From Brugia malayi (taxonomy: Eukaryota; Nematoda; Chromadorea; Rhabditida; Onchocercidae), in the NCBI RefSeq assembly GCF_000002995.4, contig NW_025062479.1:960001-1024000 (forward strand): 64,000 bases of DNA. The letters are read 5' to 3'. Below, one piece after another: positions 54,545 to 64,000 of the stretch (positions within the stretch are counted from its first letter, which is position 1; the number at the start of each line of letters is the position of its first letter). Under the pieces are notes generated by a model. That model ran no database searches, was not told the DNA's origin, and saw only the letters and a list, made by a program, of their open reading frames with translations. The position numbers and the translations under genes are program-made.

Positions 54545-54625
54545 AGCATAAAATTTTGAATAATAAATTTTTATCAGACAAATTAAACAGCAGCACGCAT
54601 TACTGAGAAAGGGATTACATCACAT
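54545..54625 (+). repeat. Dispersed repeat, copy 1
   Basis: It shares agcataaaattttgaa, ttttatca-acaaattaaacagca and ga-attacat with 55078-55153, about 533 bases downstream in the same orientation. Both copies follow a CT/C-rich tract. There are no terminal repeats or target-site signs that would name the element. Confidence 0.65.
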
Positions 54626-55018
54626 TTTTTTTTTTTTTTTTTTTGTGAAATTTTCCAAAACATTTCTGCATCAAAAATTATTAAATTTACAATTCAAATA
54701 TGCTAAATTTACTTATCGATTATTAAAATTCTTGTCTTTTTTTTATCAAAAATAATTTTTATAACAGAATTATTCGGTACCAATTACTGGAATTCTTTTT
54801 TTGTCTTTATTAAAATCTATGTTAATTCATTAATTCTGATTGCATAAGAAAGAATTTGTACTCGAAAATTTTCGAAATTACAACAATAATCAAATATTTG
54901 ATTGTAATAAAAGAAGGAGAGAGAGAGAGAGAGAGAGGGAGAGCTGTGCTCTCAGTTCTATTCAGAGAGATTTATCAACATCATTGATCATACAAGTTTT
55001 CTATTTCCCATCTCTTCT

Positions 55019-55046
55019 CCCTCCCGTTTCCCGTGTACCCCTACCC
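55019..55046 (-). other. Potential G-quadruplex
   Basis: The plus strand has five runs of three or four C at 55019-55021, 55023-55025, 55030-55032, 55038-55041 and 55044-55046. The minus strand therefore has five G-runs with loops of 2, 5, 4 and 1 bases. It lies about 30 bases upstream of copy 2 of the dispersed repeat. Confidence 0.5.
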
Positions 55047-55077
55047 TTTTGTCATACATACTCCCTCCAACAATCCC

Positions 55078-55153
55078 AGCATAAAATTTTGAACAATATA
55101 TATTTTATCAAACAAATTAAACAGCACCAATGCGGACGAAATTACATTGGCAT
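55078..55153 (+). repeat. Dispersed repeat, copy 2
   Basis: This is the diverged second copy of the segment at 54545-54625, keeping agcataaaattttgaa and acaaattaaacagca with scattered substitutions and a short indel. Confidence 0.65.
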
Positions 55154-58100
55154 TATATCCAAATCGTACATCTGGAATTATCTATTCTAAATGTTGAAAA
55201 TTTAAAATTTATTTTAATATAGTTTATAGAATCAGATAATCTATTATGCTCCATTAATTGTATTTTTTATCGATATGTTGCAGTTTGATTTTTAATATGC
55301 ATATTTCTATTTGTTATTGATCGGTGCAAAAAATTTCTCAATTCAATGGTAGATGTCACAAGTATCGACAACTACATAAAAAAATAAAAATAAATTTTAA
55401 CTGATATAATAAGATGATCTGAGATGCTGTCAAGATATGCACCATTAAAAGCTTAAAAATGATAATTGCTCTATAATAATTCTCTCATAAATATAAAATG
55501 ATTAGCTTCTATGTTTTTTTTTTTAATATCATTTTATTATTTGATATTGTTTTTTCTTTTCATTCTTTTGTGGAAAATTTAAAATCTAATTTCCAATTTC
55601 TAAAATTTTCTCCCTTTAATTTATCAAAATTCATTAGTTCTTTCATGAATGAAATAAAAGCAGCTGTATAAATTTCTTAACTATTCATTTTTACTATAAA
55701 TACGATAATGTATGATATCATTCAATAATAAAGTGAGAATTTTTCTTTTTTACCTTTTCTTTCTTTCTTTCTTTCTTTCTTCCTTTTTTTAGTCTACTGA
55801 AACGAAATTGCTTATCAATTTAGTTATAAATAGTAATACAATAGCAAAAATCTGATGGCGTAATTGAAGTGCTTATTACATATTTACTGATAACTTAATA
55901 TGGTAACAGTGCTTTTTCATTTATAAATCATCTTTATAATTAGTATGGATTGATTGTTAGACGAATAACATTTTCAGATCCAATAAAAAAAAAAAAAAAA
56001 AAAAAATTTCATTGTTTATGATAAGTAATGTCACACTTTCACTTTTTCATTTTTTACAATGCTTTTAAAAAATATTAAACTGTTACAAGAATTCTTGATA
56101 ATTTTTTTTTTTTTTTTTTATTAAAGAGACAATTTGATTGATAGAATAAGTGGGAAGACAAATTTGCTTTCAGAAGCATGTAATGACTAAATGAACGATG
56201 GTATATTTTAAAATCTTTGGTTTAAAACATTTTAATAACTGGTTAAATTATTCACTCTGTCCATTTCTCATTTCTCTCTGTCCCCGTCCCTCTCTCTTTC
56301 TTTTTGTCTCATATCCTTAATTACACGATGTACACCTATTGGATCCTGAATTTGTTTGAGTGCTGGATGGAATATAGTAAAATCTCTAGCACCATTTAAA
56401 TTCAGTATTCCAACCGGATATTATTTATCATTTACTTTCATTATCACCACTTATTATTATTTTTATTATTATTATCAGTATATTATTATTATTACCAACC
56501 TTTCCTGTGTGTGAAATTCTAAACCATTTTAAGATTAACATATGTTACACTGATCTTATTAGTACTGTTAATTGCCAAAAAAAAAATAAATAATATTTAA
56601 TTATTTCATTGAGTACTATGATATCGGAATATTTCAAATTGAAATTATTATTATTATTTTTTTCTTTTTTACCACTATATTTCATTATTTGAATAAATTT
56701 CTATCCTCTTACTAACTTATCCATTCATCTTTTTATCATACACATTGCAAATTGTAACCAATATCATTCATTTTTTTTTTCCAATTTCCCTCTAAGGCGT
56801 CACTTTCTGCTTTATCGCTAAAACATTTCATTTCATTTTTCTCTTTTATTTTTAATTAACTAACAGAATAAATGAGACAAAAGTACACCCTTCTAAAGTA
56901 AATGTACAATTTTACTTAAATATGCTTAAATGCAATCAAGCCAATAAATGCTTAACTAACATATATTGATATTTTATGCTTAGCAACCCATATTTTTATA
57001 TTATGATATCAGCGCATATTTCCCTCCCATTCCTCTTCTTCACCCTTTTTTTTTTCTCTCTCTCTCTTCCTCTCTCCCTTTCTTTTTTTTTCCCTTCATT
57101 AACCTTATTATTATTATGTATTTTGCAGTAAAAAAGCGAAGCTTGAATGTATTTATAATATAATATTTTGAAATATTTTCATGCTTATACTTTATGATTT
57201 AGTTTTTATTCCATCTAAGATAATTTTTGTTTATCATTAATGCATAAAGTTAAGTATTCTCATAGTATCATTTATCACTTGAAAAATTTCAATTTCTTTA
57301 ATATTATTTTTTAAATTTATTAAATTATTCTATATAAATTTATAATTGAAGGATTAGAAGTTTACTCATACTTTGTTATCCATTATAATTGATCCATCTA
57401 TGTGTCATATAAGCATAACGCCACAAATATGTTAGCGTTTAAAAAAAAAAAAAAAAAAATGAAAAAATTCACAAACAGATTTCATCGTTTTTTTTTTTTT
57501 TTTTCGTTATTTTTCGAAATATAATTGTATTTGTCGAAAATTATATTCTCCATTTATTATAAATAATTAATATGAGAAGGAGAGAGAGGGAAAAAAAAAA
57601 ACAAAATAAATATTAATTTAATTGTAAATAATTATAAAATGGTAGATTTGTTTTTAGAATAAATTTTTAAATACAAAATTATAATCCATTAATGGGTTAA
57701 AAATTTAACAAAATGTGTTAGCCTAATATGAATGCATTTTTCATTTTTCACTTTTTTTTTTTTTTTTTTTTTTACATATTACAAATAATATTCTAATTGA
57801 TATATGAATAAATTTGTTTTGTATTGAAATTTTAATTCATTTTAATTTCAGATTACAAATTACAATTTCTTTCCTTCTTTCTCCATTCTTCCTCTTCCTT
57901 TAATCTCATATCTCATAAAATAGAACTGTATTTCAACCATTTTTAATGAACTACTCTCTTTTTTTCCCCCCACTTACCCTCCCTCTCTCTCTCTCTCTCT
58001 TTTTCTTTATTTCCATTTCATATCTTTTCCGATTTTTATTTAAATAAATGTTTAACTAATTAGTGAGCAAAAATTTGAATAAAATAAATGATTGATTTAA

Positions 58101-58477
58101 AATTTGCTCACTTTTATGGGAAGCATTGCGCAGGTATGCTTCCTTTCAAAAATAGTATATCATAAAAATTTCAAAATTTTTTTTCTTTTTAAATTATATT
58201 TCCATTTGAAGTAAAGATCTTTTCCAACTTGTAATTATTATAAAAGAAGAAAAGATGGAAAAAAAAAATGATGATAATGATGATGATGATGGATTTATTT
58301 CATACATTGAAGTAATAATTTGATTTCAAAAAAAAAAAAAATATATAAATTTAAACACTCCTTTTAAGTAGTGTGAGAAAGCTGAACTGTAAAATACTAA
58401 AACAAAGTTAAATAATATTTCACATTTATTAAAATGATATATTTGTTTTTTTTTTTTTTTTTTTCATACTTTATAAG

Positions 58478-58521
58478 TTTGATAGAATAATGCTGAAATG
58501 AATTATTTCAGCATTATCAAA
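58478..58521. repeat. 13-bp inverted repeat, 5-nt loop
   Basis: The arm ataatgctgaaat (58487-58499) pairs exactly with 58505-58517 around gaatt. Four more pairs (tttg/caaa) continue after a five-base bulge on the left arm. Confidence 0.65.
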
Positions 58522-60255
58522 TTGATAAATTTAAATCTTTAAATTATGAAATGGATTTATTTGATTTTAAAAAATTAAATATATTGATTTTTAGGAAGCA
58601 AAAATTGAAATGTAAATGTTTGCATAGCAATCACTTATGAAATTTTACAAAATGTTTTGAAATGTAAATTTAAACACTCCTTTTTTTCCATCTTTTGTAT
58701 TGTATTAAATTTGAATGTTATTATCAGTATAACATTACGTTGCTCTCTCCCTCTCTCTTTCTCCCTCTCTCTTTCTTTCTCCTTCCCTCCCTCTTTTTGT
58801 CTTTTCTTTTTTACAAAATTTTATTGTACATTGATGATCAAGAATTGTAATTTTTGAGAGATGGGAAAAATTTTATACAAAATTGAAAGAATACAGATGA
58901 AATATTTTGTATCATTTTAATTAGTAAATGTACTTTAATTCTAACTTTATCACTAATCTTTTTTCATCTTATCAAAAGATAAGGTAAATTAATAAGGTAA
59001 TTGATAAATGAAATACGTTGATTGAAATAATCATGAAGAATTTCATCTAATCACGAAATAAGTTAAACAATTTATTAAGTGTAATAATTCAAAAATTCTT
59101 TTTCTAAAATTCTAAAGTATAATGCTTTTCATCCGGAAAAAAAAGATACAACCTTCATGAACAAAAAAAAAAAAAAAAAAAACTTGCTGAAACAATTACT
59201 CTATAAAATATTTGAAATTTTAATATAATTAAAAACTGCAATAATATCTTTAAAATGAAACATTTAATTGATCGTTTGGAAACAGAATGCTTGCAAATCA
59301 TTTCATATTTTATATTAAGTCAAAAAGGTTGAAAGTTTATAAGTTGTATTCATCATCTATCGTCATTTGAGGGAAAATTGCAAATAATAATGATGCAACC
59401 TCAAATTAATTTCATCATTGATCAGGTAAGACAGCTTAACTTACATTATATTAGTAATTAAAGTAATCAATGTTTAATATTAATTCAACTAATGCTGTTC
59501 ATACGTTACATTATTCATATGTTTATTAGTAATTTTTGTTTCTCTATAATTTGAAAAAAGAAATTTGTAATTATTTCCAATTAGTGGTTATAATTTATTG
59601 ATCAAATGATTATAAGTGCTATTGTATTTGTTTTTTTTTTTTTTTTTTTTGTCTGCAACTTAAACAAATTTAAATTTATTAAGAATGAATTTTTATCCAA
59701 TTTTTCAATATTTATTATACTTTCTTAAATGAGTTAATAATTGAAAAGATTAATTAACTTTAATTACTCAATTTTGAGAATATTATTTTTTTGTAAACTG
59801 TATGCCAAAACAGTAAACAGTAAGCATTAGCTAATAGCAGTTATATGCCATTTCAACCCGCTTTTTATAAGACTAATTTCTTTTATTTTTTTTTTTTCTT
59901 TTTTTTGTACAGAAAAAAAAATGAAAGAAATTTTGGGGAAAAAAAATTGAAGTAAAGAAAAATTTGAAGCATCAATTTTTTCTCTTTTTTTTTTTTCATT
60001 TAAAAAATATTTCCTCAATGTTAATTAAATTTTATTGACTAAAAAGCAGAAAAAAATTATTTTTCAACACTTCCATTACATTAATTTAACAAATCGAATT
60101 ATTTATACTTGTTGGTAATTTCAAGTTTGACGACTACTGTCATTATTATTGCTTTTGGGCTTTTCTTTCTTCAAAATGTCCTCAAAAAATTTAAAAAAAA
60201 AAAAAAAAAAAAGAAATAAATAAATAATTTACAATTTGGTTTATTTCTAATGGAA

Positions 60256-60260
60256 TTCAG
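60256..60260 (+). promoter_or_regulatory. Possible splice acceptor ahead of gene 3
   Basis: TTCAG preceded by a TTCTAAT-like branch sequence lies 56 bases before the chosen ATG of gene 3. It could accept a spliced leader, as in many nematode mRNAs, or end a 5' intron. An in-frame TAA at 60311-60313 means no coding sequence can enter from it in the frame of the ATG. Confidence 0.35.
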
Positions 60261-60316
60261 CAATTGCTAGGATAAATGCAACACTATTTTATTGCATTGA
60301 TTCAAAAACTTAAACA

Positions 60317-61167
60317 ATGTCAATTGATAACTTTTTAAAGGATGAATCGGAAAATACGAAACCAGCAGGGTACAAATTTTGGTGTTGTCAATGTACCAGA
60401 AATGAAATAAATGATGTTGCACGAATCAATAATAATTCATCATTATCCAATGGTACCTAAATTTAACTAATAATATAGGGTCTAATAATTTTCTCTAATT
60501 ATTTTTAAAAAAAAGTTTTTTTTTTTTGTTAATAATTTGTATCATCTTACACTTTCATCTTTGTATTCTTATTAAGTTGTAAAATTTTAACAATTCCTTA
60601 ATAAGTTTATTTTACACAAATTTTATAATATATTTTAATTTTTTTCAAATAAACCATAAACATAAATAACACACACATACATAAAAAAGAAAAAAAAAAG
60701 AACACAACAATATAATATATATATTACAATTTTATATACACCTATACTGTTGAACATCTACCATATTTAATTATTAAATTCAAAAATTTTATTGAAAAAT
60801 TTTCTAATTTTTCTATAGCATAATTTTCTTATAGGTATTGTGGTTACCCAGCAACCACTTCCCAGCAATCAAAGTAATTGTGGTCACAATAATTTAAGCT
60901 TTTCCAATTATGCCTCTGAAATCAAAAATGCTTTCAGCGAGGAAAAGCACGAATTAGACGATGACAGTGAAATGAAATTCAAAATGAAAAGGTATTATAA
61001 TTAGCAAAATTTTTATAAATAACAATTGACATTAAACCAAACAATTATAATATATGGTAAATCTAAAAATTACTAATTTTCATTATCTTTCTTTTTTTTT
61101 TTTTTTGCAAAAGCAATTACAAAAAACAATTATGCTTCACTTGATTAGGAGAATCTATTAGTTTACC

Positions 61168-61251
<84 letters not shown>

Positions 61252-62714
61252 TACAGACATACAAATAATGATAAAGCAATGATCAATTTAATGAATTCAT
61301 GATTGATTATCACATTGGGACTAATTAGCTTTCCAGGTTGAAAGAAGAGAGTATCAATATAACAAGTGTTGTACTGGATAATCTTATCAGTGAAGCAAAA
61401 AAAATAGATCCAACTGAAGAGCAAACAAAAACTGAACAAGCGGTATAATTTTAAATGTTTTCAATATAAGTTATTTGGTTTAGATCAAAATTTCTTAATA
61501 TATACCTCCAAAATATTAATTTTTTATTCATTCATAGAAATTCCCAGAAGCTAATCAAACATTTTGCACATATTTTAATCAATGATAAAACATATTTCTA
61601 TGATGAAAATAATGTGAGTTGAAAAAAGAAACAAAAAATTAGATCACGTCGAAAGAAATTTATGATTATTTGTTAAAAAAGTTGCTTAATTTAATTTTTT
61701 TTTTGGTGAAGTTAGCAAGATAATACATTTATTATTTGTGGATTTTACGACAAAATTTATCAATCTGAAATTAAGTGCATAAATGTTTAGCAAACGAAAA
61801 AATTTTCCACTCAACAAAATTTGACTGAAAATGTTTGTAATATGGATGATATTGTTTTCTCGGATATTGATGGAGAAGATCAATGGAAATCAATGCCTGA
61901 AAGTGAACAAATAACAAGTAAAAATGAACTTTTCACAAAATAGTGTAAAATAATAATATTCAAATTTAAAATACTAACAAATTTAGGAAAAATCGAATTG
62001 GAAGTTAGAAATAAAAAATTTTTTTTTTCTTTTCAAGACAATTAATTTGTAATTATTTTAGGGATTGGTAGCGATCATCATAAAGAGCAAGTTATACATG
62101 ATAACTGTGATAATGAAGAAATCAGAAAAATAAGTAATATATCAGATGCTTTTAGTATTTCTGAACAAACTTCAAAAATAGAATTATTTGAAGAAAATTC
62201 CAGCCAGATTAAAAATGCAAAAATTCAACTAAATGAAGTGGATTTTTTGAATAATATTAATGAAGCTGATAATTCTGGCGAAGATGTCGACAATTTTAGC
62301 AATTCCATAAAAAATTTAACCAGTTTTACTAACCGAAAACTATCAGCAAACACGAGCAAAAGCAATTATCTCTCAATGATTTGCATTCCGGATGATGATC
62401 TTATACTAAAGAAAGAAAATTCTCAAAATATTTCAATGGAAATTGGGCTCAAAAATACCTCAATATCAGAACATGACGCTGAAACAGTCATACGATCCAA
62501 TAAAATGTATGCTAATGATATGTCAAGTTCATCATCAAGTGATAACGATGAAATGCCCGAAATTATCATGTCAAACAAAAATACCGCAAAAGTTCTCAAT
62601 CTTCCGGTGGAATCCAGAAAGATTGATACGGTAACAATGAGACACACGTCGTATACGAGTGATGAGAATGTATCAGAAAATAATGATAATGTTAAAATGT
62701 TTGCCGATGATTAA
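60317..62714 (+). CDS. Acidic Ser/Asn/Asp-rich protein of unknown function
   Basis: Exons are 60317-60452, 60835-60991, 61337-61442, 61548-61613, 61791-61917 and 62062-62714 (1245 nt, 414 aa). All donors begin GT, all acceptors end AG and all phases agree. I do not recognise the protein. It has no signal peptide or membrane segment. Cys23, Cys24 and Cys26 (KFWCCQCTRNE) form a small cluster near the start. Residues about 95-155 are charged and partly helical-looking (KRLKEESI...NLISEAKK). The rest is rich in Ser, Asn, Asp and Glu, with a polyserine-acid tract at 352-361 (SSSSSSDNDE) resembling casein kinase 2 sites. This suggests a mostly disordered, probably intracellular protein. The large last exon (653 nt) holds just over half the protein. 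The start is the first in-frame ATG after an upstream TAA; a further 5' exon joining inside exon 1 cannot be excluded. Exon structure is more secure than function. Confidence 0.8.
61171..61247. repeat. (AC)n microsatellite in intron 2 of gene 3
   Basis: A pure run of 38 AC dinucleotides ends 89 bases before exon 3. The minus ORF reading Val-Cys through it is an artefact. Its length makes it likely to vary between individuals. Confidence 0.95.
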
Positions 62715-63725
62715 ATGAACAATTTCATGTGAATAAATAAGTGATAGGATAATTTTCATTTTCTTTTTCCCTTTCTCTCATAATTACCTGTGATCAGTTT
62801 GATTCATTAAAAAATTTGATTGTAATTTCAAATGTGAATAAAGCAAGTGCAATAAACTTTCGTTATATACACAAAATTTTTTTTTAAAAAAAAAGATTCA
62901 TAATTTATAAATTTTCTACGATTTATTGGTAACTGTCAGTTCAATTTAAACAAAAAATTTTGATTGTAATTTTATTTTTAATCATTTTAAACTGATAATT
63001 CATTTTATATAAATTTAAATTTCATGCTTTCTTTGCATAATTATCGATTATTAAAGGAACAAAAAATATTTGTAAATTATCGTTTAAATGTCAAAAAGGT
63101 TTTTGAAGAGTTTTTTTTTTTTTTTTCGATTTTTGATAATTTTGGTACTTTGTTTACAAATTGATTTGGCGACATTTGAACATTTGGTATAATGCAATAA
63201 TAATCGATAAGATCAAAATGTTTGTTGGAGTCAATAATTTCATTTATCAAATAATAATTTATATAATATCTTTTGCAATCATCATGTATGCTTTAAAAAC
63301 CATACAATCTTTGATTTATCAAGTAATATCTACTCATTTGCTTATTACCTTAATGTTACACCTCAAAATTTCCTTAAAGTTACATAACATAAAAATTTTT
63401 CAATTAATCCAAAAAAAAAAAAGAAAATTTATAGCTGTATTTTATGCATTTTAAGCATGAAAGATCCCAGATTTGAAATAGAGAAAAGAGAGGAAATAAA
63501 TGATATATCACTTTACATTTAAAGTGAAATATTTATTAGATAATAAATTATATTTCTAATTAATTTCACATAGGAAAATATTTCAATGAATTGATAGATT
63601 AATCATTTGATTATAATCTTCTTTTTTTGTTATGGTTTTAAATTTAAAAATGTTCTTGTTATATAAAAAAATTATAGATACTTTAACATAGTTTCTTCCT
63701 CCTTTTTTTTTTTTTTTTTCTTCTT
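62715..63725. other. 3' flank of gene 3 and intergenic region
   Basis: This contains the gene 3 poly(A) signals and AT-rich sequence. A 97-codon plus ORF (63161-63454) encodes an Ile-rich hydrophobic peptide with a Lys run; it has no splice or 3' signals and I do not credit it. A small inverted repeat (tcacttt / aaagtga) lies at about 63509-63528. Confidence 0.6.
62837..62856 (+). terminator. Poly(A) signals of gene 3
   Basis: Two AATAAA hexamers at 62837-62842 and 62851-62856 lie about 125-140 bases after the TAA stop. Confidence 0.65.
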
Positions 63726-63731
63726 TTTATT
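63726..63731 (-). terminator. Poly(A) signal for the minus-strand gene at the window end
   Basis: AATAAA on the minus strand lies about 100 bases after the TGA of the candidate terminal exon at 63915-63828. Confidence 0.4.
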
Positions 63732-63827
63732 AGGATAAATGAATGGATGAGTATGATGACTGATGATGATGGTGGTGATATCTTGTAGAATTTGTTAACC
63801 GGTTGCTGTGAATGAAATGAAGAGAGC

Positions 63828-63915
63828 TCAGATGACGGTGGCGCATTTAAATGAAAAGTATTTGTGGTATATGCGCAGATTTCGATTTGTCGTAATTTCA
63901 TCAACGATAAATTTA
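63828..63915 (-). CDS. Candidate last exon of a gene running in from beyond the window
   Basis: On the minus strand a textbook nematode acceptor (TATTTTCTTCAG) ends at 63916. From 63915 a frame of one base plus 28 codons runs to TGA at 63830-63828, reading KFIVDEITTNRNLRIYHKYF and then SFKCATVI. AATAAA follows about 100 bases later. The sequence between this acceptor and the window end looks like intron. The competing reading is an ATG-initiated 104-codon frame (63997-63683) that ignores the acceptor and ends in a Lys/Arg run through the poly-T. The spliced reading fits the signals better. I recognise no family, and upstream exons lie outside the window. Confidence 0.35.
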
Positions 63916-64000
63916 CTGAAGAAAATAGCAATTTTAATCGAAAATGAAGCAAATTATCAACATTTTTCAATGTTTCATTTGCTTCTTCTCTATTCATTCA

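Larger units (their letters stand above)
45631..60255. other. Gene desert, second part
   Basis: No gene could be assembled. Named items are the ATT-rich patch at 45900, hairpins at 47738 and 58478, CT/GA-rich tracts (51319-51340, 54915-54943, 55758-55782, 57056-57085, 57982-58000, 58741-58795), the C-rich island at 52200-52282, the TTA-rich patch at 53700 and a dispersed repeat at 54545/55078. A 123-codon plus ORF at 52013-52384 covers the C-rich island but becomes Pro/Leu/Phe-rich through it and is probably not a gene. Short GC-richer open stretches occur at 50041-50166 (41 codons) and about 56240-56400 (49 codons), both without supporting signals. Confidence 0.6.

Noticed and set aside
59255..59426. 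Possible 5' exons of gene 3 (an ATG frame beginning MKHLIDRLETECLQ, and a frame ending in a CAG/GTAAGA donor)
   Set aside because: The donor and acceptor phases between the two pieces do not agree and no exon links them to 60317. Kept only as something to test with RNA-seq.
61158..61439. 93-codon minus ORF with Val-Cys repeats
   Set aside because: It reads the AC microsatellite on the opposite strand and overlaps a well-supported exon of gene 3.
63161..63454. 97-codon hydrophobic Ile-rich ORF
   Set aside because: Composition is that of the AT-rich background, it ends in a Lys run from poly-A, and there are no splice or 3' signals.

Overview
This is nuclear DNA of a nematode, most likely a filarial or other spirurid worm. 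The sequence is extremely AT-rich and is broken up by long poly-T and poly-A tracts and by simple repeats. Its spliced genes have small exons, GT-AG introns, acceptors mostly ending TTTTCAG or TTTTAG, and AATAAA sites shortly after the stop codons. The protein families found are metazoan. No bacterial genes, tRNA, rRNA, CRISPR array or complete transposon was seen.

Three spliced genes could be rebuilt exon by exon, with all splice phases agreeing. (1) On the plus strand at 14721-18211, seven exons encode a 305-residue type II membrane beta-1,3-glucuronosyltransferase (GT43 / B3GAT family). (2) On the minus strand at 25082-20679, nine exons encode a complete 390-residue secreted Wnt ligand with all 24 conserved cysteines and the acylated-serine motif. 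(3) On the plus strand at 60317-62714, six exons encode a 414-residue acidic Ser/Asn/Asp-rich protein of unknown function. Genes 1 and 2 are convergent, with about 2.5 kb between them. A fourth gene probably begins outside the window: a plausible terminal exon with a good acceptor and a poly(A) signal lies on the minus strand at 63915-63828.

The rest is gene-poor: about 14.7 kb before gene 1 and about 35 kb between the Wnt gene and gene 3. Within this desert are a few GC-richer islands that stand out from the background. The best is an open reading frame of 91 sense codons with a splice acceptor and no ATG on the minus strand at 25942-25667, about 0.6 kb upstream of the Wnt start. Others hold short ORFs (459-572, 44992-45123, 45478-45630) or C-rich tracts with G-quadruplex potential on the minus strand (52248-52266, 55019-55046). 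There are also perfect inverted repeats able to form hairpins (1013, 12430, 47738, 58478), local direct duplications (4.3-5.5 kb, 18.8 kb, 54.5/55.1 kb) and a 304-bp GT microsatellite containing two pure blocks of identical length.

Functionally, the glucuronosyltransferase is a Golgi enzyme family that includes the enzyme finishing the glycosaminoglycan linker, and Wnt proteins bind heparan sulfate. The two genes therefore belong to related biology, but nothing in the sequence shows that their adjacency is more than chance. I did not find a clear, previously undescribed system. The best candidates for something new are the unexplained GC-rich islands and the unrecognised gene 3.
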